From WHUA01 sp964585785 (GTDB taxonomy: Bacteria; Pseudomonadota; Alphaproteobacteria; UBA8366): DNA of 17,015 nt. Numbering within the stretch: position 1 is the first letter of the stretch; each line of letters begins with the position of its first letter. The stretch is taken from positions 1 to 17,015 of the forward strand of contig CAZPFL010000104.1 of the NCBI GenBank assembly GCA_964585785.1, in the 5' to 3' direction. Shown here one piece after another: positions 1 to 7,950 of this stretch. Below the pieces are notes generated by a model. That model ran no database searches. It was not told the origin of the DNA and was given only the letters and a program-made list of their open reading frames with translations. Position numbers and translations under genes: made by a program.

Positions 1-1357
1 GCACGATCTGGCGCAGGCGTCCGGTGTCGACCCGGCCGTCGAGCGCGAGGTCGAGGGCGGCGCGCATCTCGGTCCCGCCGTCGGCCCGCAGGCCGTCGAT
101 GAAGCGGCGGGCGGCGGCGAGCGCCTGCGGATCGGCGAGGCGGGGCACCGTGAACAGCGCCGTCGGCCGGCTCGCGAATCCGATGATGTTGAAACGATCG
201 TCGGGCTTCAGGCGATCGACGGCGAGGCGCAGTGCTTGCTTGGCCTGCGTGATGGACTGTCCGTGCATGGAGCCCGAGGTATCGATGATGAAGATCGCCT
301 CACGCGGAAGCCGCGTCATTTCCCGGCTCTCGGCGCGGAGCGGCGGCACGACCATGGCGAGGAGGTAGCTCGCGCCGTCATGCTGCTCCTGGAACAGGGC
401 CGCCTTCGGCACGGCGCCGGGATGGGGCTGCCACTCGAGGACGAAGTCGCGATCCGCCGGCACCGGCCCCTTGGCGAGGGCTATGTGGTAGTCGTTGCCG
501 GGGGCGTCGGTGATCGTCACCGGATGGTAGAGGCTGCGCAGCACCGTCACCGGCATGCCGGGTTTCAGGTCGACGGTAATCTGGACCGGATTATCCTTGC
601 CGATCGCGGGGTCGCGCATCGGCGGGGTGATGCGCTCCGCATCCGGCACGCCGACCGTGTTGGCGGCCCAGCCGGTGCCGCCAACGCCGGCGATTTGTGG
701 GCCTTTCGGGATGTAGCGCGGGTTGACGACCATCGGGAAGCGGAGGGAATAGAGGCCGTCGGCGACATCGACCGGCTGCTGATAGGAAATCTCGATGGCG
801 ATGGTCCCGTGCGGCGGAATGTTGGCGACGGAGGCGGTGAAGATGTTCGGCCGCTCCTGCTCGACCAGCCCGGCCTTGCGGCCGCTGCGCTTGGCCGCTT
901 CGTATTGCCGCTTGGCGGCCTGGCGCTCCTGGATCTTGCCTTCGATAACGCGGTCGCCGATCCGCATGATCATGTGATCGACCGCGCTGCTGCGCGACAG
1001 CGGGAAGACGTAGACGCCCTCAACCCAGCGCGCGTCTGGGTTCTTGAAGGTCTGCGCCACCTTGACCCGGGCGATCACGCCGGTGACGTCGATCTGGACC
1101 GCGGCGTTGACCGTGGGCGCGGGCGTGTCGAGCAGTGTGCCGTCCGGGCCGCGCAGGAAGAGCCCGCTTTCGGGGTCCTCCTTCTGCGATGGCGCGACCG
1201 CGGGCGCGGCATGCGCCGCCAGCGAGGCGATGCCGCCGCCGATGAAGAGCAAGACGATGATGAAGAGAAGCGAGAGCTTACGCGCCAGCCGATTGGCGGG
1301 GTATTCGATCCAATGCCGTTCAGGCACGGCGAGTCGATTGCTGCCTGTGATGCGCAT
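1..1357 (-). CDS. VIT + VWA domain sortase-target protein (N-terminal part, cut by window edge)
   Basis: The open frame runs from ATG 1357 to the left edge without a stop; 452 residues are visible. A basic N-terminus is followed by a hydrophobic segment (about residues 28-50, ending AAHA), a signal peptide or anchor. Residues 75-200 match a VIT (inter-alpha-trypsin inhibitor) domain, including VEQERPNIFTASVANIPP near 165-182. A von Willebrand A domain starts near 352 and has the metal-binding MIDAS pattern D359-T-S361-G-S363 and the GGT Thr at 429. This order is typical of the marine proteobacterial sortase-target family, which ends in a C-terminal sortase signal and is usually encoded next to its own sortase; both would lie left of this window. 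It probably acts at the cell envelope. An AGGAG site lies 9 bases before ATG 1357. Confident for the family, less so for the sortase link because the C-terminus is missing. Confidence 0.85.
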   Translation of the reverse strand, partial: MRITGSNRLAVPERHWIEYPANRLARKLSLLFIIVLLFIGGGIASLAAHAAPAVAPSQKEDPESGLFLRGPDGTLLDTPAPTVNAAVQIDVTGVIARVKVAQTFKNPDARWVEGVYVFPLSRSSAVDHMIMRIGDRVIEGKIQERQAAKRQYEAAKRSGRKAGLVEQERPNIFTASVANIPPHGTIAIEISYQQPVDVADGLYSLRFPMVVNPRYIPKGPQIAGVGGTGWAANTVGVPDAERITPPMRDPAIGKDNPVQITVDLKPGMPVTVLRSLYHPVTITDAPGNDYHIALAKGPVPADRDFVLEWQPHPGAVPKAALFQEQHDGASYLLAMVVPPLRAESREMTRLPREAIFIIDTSGSMHGQSITQAKQALRLAVDRLKPDDRFNIIGFASRPTALFTVPRLADPQALAAARRFIDGLRADGGTEMRAALDLALDGRVDTGRLRQIV

Positions 1358-1419
1358 CTTCCCTGTCTCCTGTTGCGCTCGTCCGGTTGGCTTTCCGGAC
1401 AAGTGAAAGGAAACAGCGG

Positions 1420-1450
1420 GTTTTAGGCTGGGTTTTGGACAGTTTTAGGC
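1420..1450. repeat. Three helically phased GTTTTAGGC-like direct repeats upstream of the sortase-target gene
   Basis: GTTTTAGGC occurs at 1420-1428 and again at 1442-1450, with the related GTTTTGG at 1432-1438 between them. The starts are 12 and 10 bases apart, close to one helical turn, and lie 63-93 bases upstream of the start codon at 1357. An inverted repeat GTCCGG-8-CCGGAC (1381-1400) sits between the repeats and the gene. Phased repeats like this suit an activator or response-regulator site, but which protein binds is unknown. Confidence 0.35.
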
Positions 1451-1623
1451 GAAGTTGAGATAAATTGCGGCGATCTGCACCCGCAGGCCAAGGAATTGTG
1501 GCAGGGCAACTGATTGTAAATTTGCCTCTAAAATTGAAGGAATCGGCCAGATTCCGGTTTGCCGGGCCCTCGATCCGGCATCGAAGAATGCGGCAAAGTG
1601 TGGGCGAGCGCCGCCGCCGGGCC

Positions 1624-2457
1624 TTACCGATGGGCGCCCTTGTCCGTGCCGCGGTAGATGAAGCCCTGGCGCGTTTCGGTGATCCGGGTGTGCAGCGCGA
1701 CGGCATCGGGATGCATGTCAGAGATAGGCGGCCGCTCCATCTCGAAATTGCCGTATCGGTCTTTGCCCCGCACCAGCATGGCGCTGTCGGGCACGCCCGT
1801 CGTCTGGCGCACATGCGGCGCGATGTAGCGGATGGCGAGGCCCAGCCGGCGGTCCGCCGAGCGGTTCGGCTCGGACGCGTGCGCCAGCATGATGTGATGC
1901 AGCGAGATCTCGCCCGGCGCGAGCACCATGTCGACGGCGCTGTCGATATCGATATCCGCCTTCAGCTCCTGCCCGCGGGTGAGTAGGTTGTCGGGGTTGA
2001 AGGTGTCCTCGTGCGCCATCTGCGGCAGCTTGTGCGTGCCGGGCGCGACTTTCATCGCCCCGCTCTCGATCGTCGCCGGGGTGAGCGCCAGCCAGGCCGT
2101 GCAGACGTCGGGCGTGCTGAGGCCCCAGTAGGTCGCGTCCTGATGCCAGCTGACGTAGCCCTTGGTGCCCGGCTCCTTGATGAAGAAGCTGCTCTGCCAG
2201 CACAGGATATCCGATCCTAGCACGTCCTCGACCGCGTCGAGAATCTGCGGGTTGCGGACGAGGTCGTTCATCCAGGCGAGAAGCAGGTAGAGCTTCTGCA
2301 TGCGTGCGCCCTTGCGGCCGCCGGCGTTTTCCGCTTCGAAGGCCTCGAGCTTTGCGCGATAGCCGAGCGCCTCCTCCGGCGACATCACGCGGACCGGGAA
2401 ATGAAAGCCGTCTTCCTGATAGGCGCGGATCTGTTCCTCCGTCAGGGCCTTTCCCAT
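1624..2457 (-). CDS. PhyH-family Fe(II)/2-oxoglutarate dioxygenase
   Basis: This 277-residue cytoplasmic enzyme has the phytanoyl-CoA dioxygenase fold signature. The iron-binding HxD is H105-Q-D107 in a YVSWHQD context. The distal ligand is H193 in LAHASEPN, and R204 lies 11 residues later, the spacing of the 2-oxoglutarate-binding Arg in human PHYH. The family hydroxylates varied small molecules using O2 and 2-oxoglutarate; the substrate here cannot be read from the sequence. AAGGAG lies 9 bases before ATG 2457, which supports the start. The sortase-target gene lies 266 bases downstream on the same strand, a gap that makes a tight operon unlikely. The region upstream (2458-2651) is shared with the divergent aminotransferase gene. 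Confidence 0.85.
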   Translation of the reverse strand: MGKALTEEQIRAYQEDGFHFPVRVMSPEEALGYRAKLEAFEAENAGGRKGARMQKLYLLLAWMNDLVRNPQILDAVEDVLGSDILCWQSSFFIKEPGTKGYVSWHQDATYWGLSTPDVCTAWLALTPATIESGAMKVAPGTHKLPQMAHEDTFNPDNLLTRGQELKADIDIDSAVDMVLAPGEISLHHIMLAHASEPNRSADRRLGLAIRYIAPHVRQTTGVPDSAMLVRGKDRYGNFEMERPPISDMHPDAVALHTRITETRQGFIYRGTDKGAHR

Positions 2458-2576
2458 TCCGGCGTCTCCTTGCGTGTTTTCAGCCTGTCCCTCGACCCTA
2501 GGAAGGACCGCCGGCCGGCGTCAAGTCGGGGCGCCGGGAGGCCGCCGGCAGGCGCGGAAGAGGGTCGGCTTGGCTA

Positions 2577-2605
2577 TTGAAACCCCGGAAAGTTGGGCGT
2601 AGGGT
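2577..2605 (+). promoter_or_regulatory. Candidate promoter of the aminotransferase gene
   Basis: TTGAAA (2577-2582) is followed after 17 bases by TAGGGT (2600-2605). The -35 is good and the -10 weak. The downstream leader contains two mutually exclusive stems: AGGGTCGG 2561-2568 with CCGACCCT 2607-2614, or AGGGT 2601-2605 with ACCCT 2610-2614. A small ACCGA/TCGGT hairpin (2619-2631) follows just before the ribosome-binding site. The first stem begins upstream of the proposed transcript, so it would form only if transcription starts earlier. Confidence 0.3.
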
Positions 2606-2651
2606 TCCGACCCTTCCCACCGATTTTCGGTCTTTGCGACGAGGGTTAAAA

Positions 2652-3854
2652 ATGTCCGTCCTTGCTGTCCGGCTCGGCCGCATCAAGCCATCCCCAACCA
2701 TGGCCGTCACCGCGAAAGCGCAGGATATGCAGCGCGCCGGCATGAACGTCATCGGCCTCGGCGCGGGGGAGCCCGATTTCGATACGCCGCAGTTCATCAA
2801 AGACGCGGCGATCCGCGCCATGGCGGAAGGCAAGACGAAATACGCGCCGCCGGCCGGCTTGTTCGAGCTGCGCGAGGCGGCCTGCCGCAAGTTCAAGCGC
2901 GAGAACGGCCTAGACTACACACCGGACGAGATCTCCGTCGGCGTCGGCGGCAAGCAGCTCATTTTCAACGCCATGATGGCGACGCTCGATCCGGGCGACG
3001 AGGTCATCGTGCCAGCGCCCTACTGGGTCAGTTACACCGATATCGCGGTTCTGGCCGAAGGCGTGCCGGTGGTCGTCGAGGCGACGGAAGCGTCCGACTT
3101 CAAGATGACGGCCGCGCAGCTGGAAGCCGCGATCACGCCCAAGACCAAGTGGCTGATCCTCAATTCGCCGAGCAACCCGACCGGCGCGGCCTACAGCTAC
3201 GACGAGTTGAAGGCGCTCGCGGCCGTGCTGATGCGTCACCCGCAAGTCTGGGTGTTCGCCGACGACATCTACGAGCACATCATCTACGACGATTTCAAGT
3301 TCTACAGCATCGCCCAGGTCGAGCCGGGGCTGAAGAGCCGCACGCTCACCATGAATGGCGTGTCGAAGGCCTATTGCATGACCGGTTGGCGCGTCGGTTT
3401 CGCCGGCGGGCCGAAGGAGCTGATCAAGGGCATCAACATGGTGCAGTCGCAGAACTGCAGCAGCACCTCGACGATCAGCCAGTGGGCGGCGGCGGCGGCG
3501 CTCGACGGCGACAAGAGCTTCATTCCGCAGAACGTCAAGGTCTTCAAGGAACGGCGCGATCTCGTCGTGTCCATGCTGAACCAGGCCACCGGCATCAAAT
3601 GCGCGACGCCGCCGGGCGCGTTCTACGTCTATCCGTCCTGCACCGGCTGCATCGGCAAGACGACGCCGGACGGCAAGGTGATCAAGACCGACGAAGATTT
3701 CGTGACCTATCTGTTAGAGGCCGAAGGCGTGGCCGTGGTCCAGGGCGAGGCGTTTGGCCTGTCGCCCTATTTCCGCATCTCCTACGCCGCCGCTACCGAG
3801 ACGCTCGAGGACGCCTGCTCCCGCATCCAGCGCGCCTGCGCGGCGCTTCGCTGA
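2652..3854 (+). CDS. aatA: Aspartate aminotransferase, class I fold type (subgroup Ib)
   Basis: This 400-residue PLP enzyme transfers the amino group between aspartate and 2-oxoglutarate, giving oxaloacetate and glutamate. Visible motifs in order: GLGAGEPDFDTP (36-46), substrate loop with Y124-W, NPTG (175-178), D204-x-x-Y207 for PLP, Schiff-base K239 in SKAYCMTGWRVG, R247 for phosphate, and R375 in FRISYA for the substrate carboxylate. Length and motifs match the alphaproteobacterial/Thermus-type aspartate aminotransferases, some of which also use prephenate. ATG 2652 is chosen because GAGGG lies 6 bases upstream and MSVLAVRLGRIKPS is the usual N-terminus; the frame itself opens 25 codons earlier. 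A reductase-family gene follows after 18 bases and is probably co-transcribed. Confidence 0.93.
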   Translation: MSVLAVRLGRIKPSPTMAVTAKAQDMQRAGMNVIGLGAGEPDFDTPQFIKDAAIRAMAEGKTKYAPPAGLFELREAACRKFKRENGLDYTPDEISVGVGGKQLIFNAMMATLDPGDEVIVPAPYWVSYTDIAVLAEGVPVVVEATEASDFKMTAAQLEAAITPKTKWLILNSPSNPTGAAYSYDELKALAAVLMRHPQVWVFADDIYEHIIYDDFKFYSIAQVEPGLKSRTLTMNGVSKAYCMTGWRVGFAGGPKELIKGINMVQSQNCSSTSTISQWAAAAALDGDKSFIPQNVKVFKERRDLVVSMLNQATGIKCATPPGAFYVYPSCTGCIGKTTPDGKVIKTDEDFVTYLLEAEGVAVVQGEAFGLSPYFRISYAAATETLEDACSRIQRACAALR

Positions 3855-3872
3855 GCGGCGCGGCAGTTCCCG

Positions 3873-4799
3873 ATGCGGATCGCGGTCTTCGGCGCGGGCG
3901 CGGTCGGCGGCTATTTTGGCGCGCGGCTGGCCGCCGCCGGCCAGGATGTCACCTTTATCGCACGCGGCCGCCATCTCGAGGCCATCCGTAAATCGGGCCT
4001 CAGGATCGAGAGCCCGAACGGCGACGCGACGATCCATCCGGCCCAGGTAACCGATGATCCGGCCTCCGTCGGGCCGGTCGATTACCTCATGTTCGCGGTC
4101 AAGCTGTTCGATACGGAATCCGTCGGGCAGGCCTGCCGGCCGATGGTGGGGCCGGACACGACCGTGCTGGCGCTGCAGAACGGCGTGGAGACCGAGGACA
4201 TTCTCGGCCGCATCCTGGGGCCGCAACATGTCATGGGCGGCACCGTCTACATCGCCGCCGTGGTGGCGGAGCCAGGCTTGATCCGCCAGACGGGGCATTT
4301 CGCACGGATGATCTTCGGCGAGCTGGACGGCAGCCGCTCGAAACGTGGCCAGGTATTCGAAAAGGCCTGCAAGGACGCCGGTATCGACGCCGTCTTTTCG
4401 TCCGCGGTGATGACGGAAATCTGGATGAAGTTCATCGTCCTGGTCGGCCTCAGCGGCGTCACCACGGTGACGCGGATGCCGGTCGGGTCACTCCGGGCGG
4501 ACCCGGATACCCGCATGCTTCTTTATAACGCGATCGCCGAGGCGGCGGCGGTCGGCCGCGCCCGCGGCGTGGCCTTGCCGGATGACGCCGTGGAACGGCA
4601 GATGGCGGTGCTCGACGGCTGGCCGCCGGAAATGGTCGCGTCCATGCTGCACGATCTCAACGGCGGCAGGCGCATGGAGCTGGACTATCTGTCGGGCGCG
4701 GTCGCCCGGCTGGGCCGCCAGTGCGGCGTTCCCACGCCGGTTAACGATACGCTGTATGCCGCCCTGAAACCGTACAAAGAAGGCCGGTCGGACCGGTAA
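3873..4799 (+). CDS. Ketopantoate reductase family (ApbA/PanE-like) oxidoreductase
   Basis: The 308-residue protein begins with a Rossmann motif GAGAVGGYFG (7-16), followed by LQNGVE (101-106) and the C-terminal ApbA domain with the family's catalytic Lys position, K186 in IWMKF, and the SMLHDL...MELDY region (257-272). True PanE makes pantoate from 2-dehydropantoate with NADPH on the pantothenate/CoA route. In E. coli PanE the catalytic Lys is followed at +4 and +8 by Asn; here these are L190 and L194, so the substrate may differ. The gene starts 18 bases after the aminotransferase and has no strong ribosome-binding site, consistent with co-transcription. The family is sure; the pantoate role is doubtful. 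Confidence 0.85.
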   Translation: MRIAVFGAGAVGGYFGARLAAAGQDVTFIARGRHLEAIRKSGLRIESPNGDATIHPAQVTDDPASVGPVDYLMFAVKLFDTESVGQACRPMVGPDTTVLALQNGVETEDILGRILGPQHVMGGTVYIAAVVAEPGLIRQTGHFARMIFGELDGSRSKRGQVFEKACKDAGIDAVFSSAVMTEIWMKFIVLVGLSGVTTVTRMPVGSLRADPDTRMLLYNAIAEAAAVGRARGVALPDDAVERQMAVLDGWPPEMVASMLHDLNGGRRMELDYLSGAVARLGRQCGVPTPVNDTLYAALKPYKEGRSDR

Positions 4800-4810
4800 A
4801 TCCCCTTTTT
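4784..4810 (+). terminator. Possible weak intrinsic terminator after the reductase gene
   Basis: CCGGT (4784-4788), loop CGG and ACCGG (4792-4796) overlap the end of the reductase gene. A run of five T follows at 4806-4810, nine bases beyond the stem. The short stem and the gap before the T run make it weak. Confidence 0.3.
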
Positions 4811-4863
4811 ACTTGCCACGCGTCGTCGGGCTTGGAACCATGTTTGGGTATCGGAGGAAACGA

Positions 4864-4884
4864 CCTACACTGGTCAGGTGTAGG
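4864..4884 (+). promoter_or_regulatory. Perfect hairpin/inverted repeat in the EF-G leader
   Basis: CCTACAC (4864-4870) and GTGTAGG (4878-4884) are exact inverted repeats around the 7-base centre TGGTCAG. The element ends 16 bases before the strong AAGGAGG ribosome-binding site (4904-4910) of the EF-G gene. It may be an RNA hairpin or a dimeric-repressor operator. It lacks a T run, so it is not a terminator. Confidence 0.45.
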
Positions 4885-4916
4885 CAAACCGAGAAAACCC
4901 GGGAAGGAGGTTCCAA

Positions 4917-6944
4917 ATGTCGGGGCGCAATCCATCTGCACCGCGATGCGCTGCAATCGTTGGTCCCTATTTGAGCGGCAAGACTACTCTCCTGGAATCA
5001 CTGCTCTTTGCGTGTGGCGCAACGCAACGCAAGGGAACCGTCAAAGAAGGCAACACGGTGGGCGACGCCTCGGCGGAAGCGCGGGCGCGCCAGATGAGTA
5101 CCGAGGTTTCGGTCGCCACCGCCGAATTTCTTGGCGAGCAGTGGCACTTTCTCGATTGCCCGGGATCGATTGAATTCGCGCACGATACCTATGCGGCCCT
5201 GATGGTCGCCGATGTCGCGATCGTGGTCTGTGAGCCCGAGGCGAGCCGGGCCCTGACGCTGTCCCCGCTGCTTCATTTCCTCGACCAGCACGAAATTCCG
5301 CACATGCTGTTCATCAACAAGATGGACCATGCGAATGACCGTGTGCGCGAGCTGCTGGAATCGATTCAGACGATATCCGATCGTCCGCTGGCGCTCCGCC
5401 ATGTGCCGATCCGCGACGGCGAGACGATCACCGGCTATGTCGACTTGGTGTCCGAGCGCGCCTACAAGTACCAGCCGGGCAATCCGTCGGCGCTTATCGA
5501 GCTGCCGGACACGGCGCAGGGCCGCAGCGTCGAGGCGCGGCAGGAGTTGTTGGAGACCCTCTCCGATTTCGATGACAAGCTGCTCGAAGAGCTGCTCGAA
5601 GAGGTCGTGCCGCCGAAGGACGAGATCTACAGCTATCTGACCCGAGAGTTGCAGGCCGACCGCATCGTCCCGGTTTTCCTCGGCGCGGCGGAACAGAACC
5701 ACGGCGTGCTGCGGCTGCTCAAGGCGTTGCGGCACGAAGCGCCGGGACCGGAAAAGACGCTCGAACGCCTGGGCGGCGCCGAAGGCGATCCGCTGGTCCA
5801 GGTGTTCAAGACCTATCACATGCCGCACACCGGGAAGCTCTCCGTTGCGCGTGTGTGGCGGGGCACGGTCACCGACGGCGCCACCTTCGGCGATCACCGC
5901 GTCAGCGGCCTGTCGCAGCTCGTCGGGCACACGCTCAACAAGATATCCAAGGCGAGCGCCGGCGACGTTGTCGGGCTCGGGCGGCTGGAAGCGATCAAGA
6001 CGGGGGATGTGCTGAATCCGTCCGGCGTGCTTCCGGATGCCTTATCGTGGTTTACGCCGCTCCCGCCGGTCTATTCGATGGCCATCAAGGCCGAGCGCCG
6101 CGAGGACGAGGTCAAGCTGTCGAGCGGCATCGCCCGTCTGATGGAAGAAGACCCATCGATATCGGCCGAGCACAACGAGGACACCCACCAGCTCGTGCTT
6201 TGGGGCCAAGGCGACATTCACCTGCAGGTGGCCGGCGACAAGCTGAAGAACCGCTACAATGTCGCGGTCAAGACGTCGCGTCCCCAGGTTCCCTACAAAG
6301 AGACGATCCGCAAGTCGATCCAGCAGCATGCGCGCCACAAGAAGCAGTCCGGCGGACATGGCGAGTTCGGCGACGTGCATATCGAGATCAAGCCGCTGCC
6401 GCGCGGCAAGGGCTTCGAGTTCATCGACCAGATCAGCGGCGGGGTCGTGCCGCGCCAGTATATTCCGGCGGTTGAGCACGGGGTGAAGGAGTATTGCAAG
6501 GAAGGGCCGCTCGGTTTCCCGGTGATCGATCTGTCGGTGACGCTGTACGACGGCCAATACCATTCCGTCGATTCATCCGACATGGCGTTTCGCCGCGCCG
6601 GCATCCTCGCGATGAAAGAGGCTTTGCCGCAGTGTAATCCGGTGCTGCTGGAGCCGATCGCCCTCGTCACGATTTCGATTCCGAGCGAATACACCGGCCA
6701 GGCCCAGAGCGTGATCACGAAGCGCCGTGGACAGATCCTCGGCTTCGACACGAAACGCGGCTGGAACGGCTGGGACGAGGTGAAGGCCAATATGCCGCAA
6801 TCCGAGCTGCATGACCTGATCGTCGACCTTCGTTCCTTGACGGTCGGCGTCGGCACCTTCGAATGGCAATTCGACCACCTTGCCGAATTGACGGGGCGCG
6901 ACGCCGACCAGATCGTCACCCAGCGCAAGGAAGCGGCCGCATAG
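4917..6944 (+). CDS. fusA2: Elongation factor G paralogue with altered GTPase motifs
   Basis: The 675-residue protein has the full EF-G layout: GTPase domain (1-275), domain II (about 290-370), III, IV (KKQSGGHGEFGDV at 475-487; DGQYHSVDSSDMAF at 545-558) and V (IPSEYTGQAQ onward). EF-G moves tRNAs and mRNA through the ribosome. The P-loop reads GPYLSGKT (16-23), where EF-G normally has AHIDAGKT. G3 reads DCPGS (80-84), where it normally has DTPGH. NKMD (134-137) is intact, and the usual RGITI switch I sequence is not recognisable. The catalytic His is therefore Ser84 and the P-loop Asp is Leu19. The gene stands away from rpsL/rpsG/tuf, so it is probably a secondary EF-G rather than the housekeeping copy. 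AAGGAGG sits 6 bases before ATG 4917. Possible roles are ribosome recycling or stress translation; the sequence does not say. Confidence 0.88.
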   Translation: MSGRNPSAPRCAAIVGPYLSGKTTLLESLLFACGATQRKGTVKEGNTVGDASAEARARQMSTEVSVATAEFLGEQWHFLDCPGSIEFAHDTYAALMVADVAIVVCEPEASRALTLSPLLHFLDQHEIPHMLFINKMDHANDRVRELLESIQTISDRPLALRHVPIRDGETITGYVDLVSERAYKYQPGNPSALIELPDTAQGRSVEARQELLETLSDFDDKLLEELLEEVVPPKDEIYSYLTRELQADRIVPVFLGAAEQNHGVLRLLKALRHEAPGPEKTLERLGGAEGDPLVQVFKTYHMPHTGKLSVARVWRGTVTDGATFGDHRVSGLSQLVGHTLNKISKASAGDVVGLGRLEAIKTGDVLNPSGVLPDALSWFTPLPPVYSMAIKAERREDEVKLSSGIARLMEEDPSISAEHNEDTHQLVLWGQGDIHLQVAGDKLKNRYNVAVKTSRPQVPYKETIRKSIQQHARHKKQSGGHGEFGDVHIEIKPLPRGKGFEFIDQISGGVVPRQYIPAVEHGVKEYCKEGPLGFPVIDLSVTLYDGQYHSVDSSDMAFRRAGILAMKEALPQCNPVLLEPIALVTISIPSEYTGQAQSVITKRRGQILGFDTKRGWNGWDEVKANMPQSELHDLIVDLRSLTVGVGTFEWQFDHLAELTGRDADQIVTQRKEAAA

Positions 6945-6967
6945 CGTCCCACCGCGGGCTGTCGGCG

Positions 6968-6992
6968 GGGCCGGCCTTCCTGCGGCCGGTCC
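6968..6992 (+). terminator. GC-rich hairpin after the EF-G gene
   Basis: Positions 6968-6976 pair with 6984-6992 (nine pairs including one G-T) around a 7-base loop, 24 bases after the EF-G stop. No T run follows, so it is at best a weak or Rho-assisted terminator. Confidence 0.3.
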
Positions 6993-7079
6993 AGTTGAGC
7001 GAATCCGGATCATGGCGCATCATGATGGGCAGTCGGATCCGTCCCGGAAATCTTGACCGTCGTCGGAGGAACGAAAAAC

Positions 7080-7859
7080 ATGGTCGATGTAAAAAAAGCG
7101 GCGCAGCTCCTGATTACGGCACGGCGCGACGGTCAGAAGATGGAGGCGCTGCCCTCCGACGCGGAGCCGCAAACCCTGGCCGACGCCTATGCGATCCAGG
7201 ATGAGATCCTCAAGGGCATCGGCCTGAAACTTGCCGGCTGGAAGGTCGCCCTGACCAACGACGAGGCGATGGAGCGGGCGGGTGCGACGGAGCCGGCCGC
7301 AGGCCCGCTGTTCGCGCCGCACATCATCGCCGCTCCGCAGACGATCGAGGGATCGAGCGAAACGGTCGGCGGCTTCGAGTGCGAATTCGCGTTTCGCCTC
7401 GGCAAGGACATCCCCGCCGAGGGCGCGCCCTATGTGGGGAAGGTGGTCGAGGCGGCCGTCGAATCCCTGCATCCGGCGATCGAGGTCGTCGGCCTGCGCA
7501 TCGCCAACCGGCCGAAGCTCGGCGTCCGCGGCGTCGTCGCCGACCATGCCGGGAATTTCAGCTTCGTCTACGGTCCGGCGGTCGCCAACTGGCGCAGCCT
7601 GGATCTGGCGGATTGCCGTGTCCGTCATCTGGTCGATGGCCAGGAAGTCGCCGCCAGCAGCGGCGCCAATGTCCTGGGAAATCCGTTGAATTCATTGGCC
7701 TGGCTGGCCAATCATCTCGCCAAGCGGGGCCATGAGCTCAAGGCCGGCCAGTGGATTACCTCGGGCGCGGCGACCGGGCCGATCCCGGCGCCCGTCGGCA
7801 GCACGGTAACGGCGGATTTCGGCAAGCTCGGCAAGGTCGAAGTCCACTTCAACAGCTGA
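7080..7859 (+). CDS. 2-oxopent-4-enoate hydratase / FAH-family enzyme
   Basis: The 259-residue protein matches the MhpD/hydratase branch of the fumarylacetoacetate-hydrolase superfamily, cytoplasmic metal-dependent enzymes acting on 2-oxo acids from aromatic meta-cleavage. Likely metal ligands are E100 and E102 in GGFECEFAFRL and E135 in HPAIEVVGLR. GNPLNSLAWLANHLA (200-214) and ITSGAATGP (226-234) are family motifs. Full length is close to the usual 260-270. ATG 7080 is chosen because GGAGGA lies 9 bases upstream; an upstream TTG in frame (7053) lacks support. No other ring-cleavage genes lie nearby, so the physiological substrate is open; a decarboxylase is the main alternative within the same fold. 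Confidence 0.85.
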   Translation: MVDVKKAAQLLITARRDGQKMEALPSDAEPQTLADAYAIQDEILKGIGLKLAGWKVALTNDEAMERAGATEPAAGPLFAPHIIAAPQTIEGSSETVGGFECEFAFRLGKDIPAEGAPYVGKVVEAAVESLHPAIEVVGLRIANRPKLGVRGVVADHAGNFSFVYGPAVANWRSLDLADCRVRHLVDGQEVAASSGANVLGNPLNSLAWLANHLAKRGHELKAGQWITSGAATGPIPAPVGSTVTADFGKLGKVEVHFNS

Positions 7860-7911
7860 CGGCGCGGCTCCCCGAACCGCCAAAACCGGACGCTCATCAG
7901 GCGATATGATC

Positions 7912-7939
7912 TTGTTTTCGCCGCCGCCGGGGCTATATT
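7912..7939 (+). promoter_or_regulatory. Promoter of dps
   Basis: TTGTTT (7912-7917) and TATATT (7934-7939) are separated by 16 bases and lie about 50 bases before the dps start. Both hexamers are near sigma-70 consensus. Transcription would start near 7946, just before the palindrome at 7951. Confidence 0.6.
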
Positions 7940-7950
7940 TTCCTCAAAAA

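Noticed and set aside
236..1426. Plus-strand open frame of 396 codons
   Set aside because: It lies antisense to the VIT/VWA frame, which has clear domains, and its own translation is Arg/Gly/Asp-rich without any motif.
3149..3991. Plus-strand open frame of 280 codons
   Set aside because: It overlaps the aminotransferase and reductase genes in another frame and its composition (Arg/His/Gly-rich) is that of a high-GC shadow.
4840..4916. Possible leader peptide from ATG 4840 before the EF-G gene
   Set aside because: There is no ribosome-binding site, no attenuation-type codon run, and the frame runs past the EF-G start into it out of phase.
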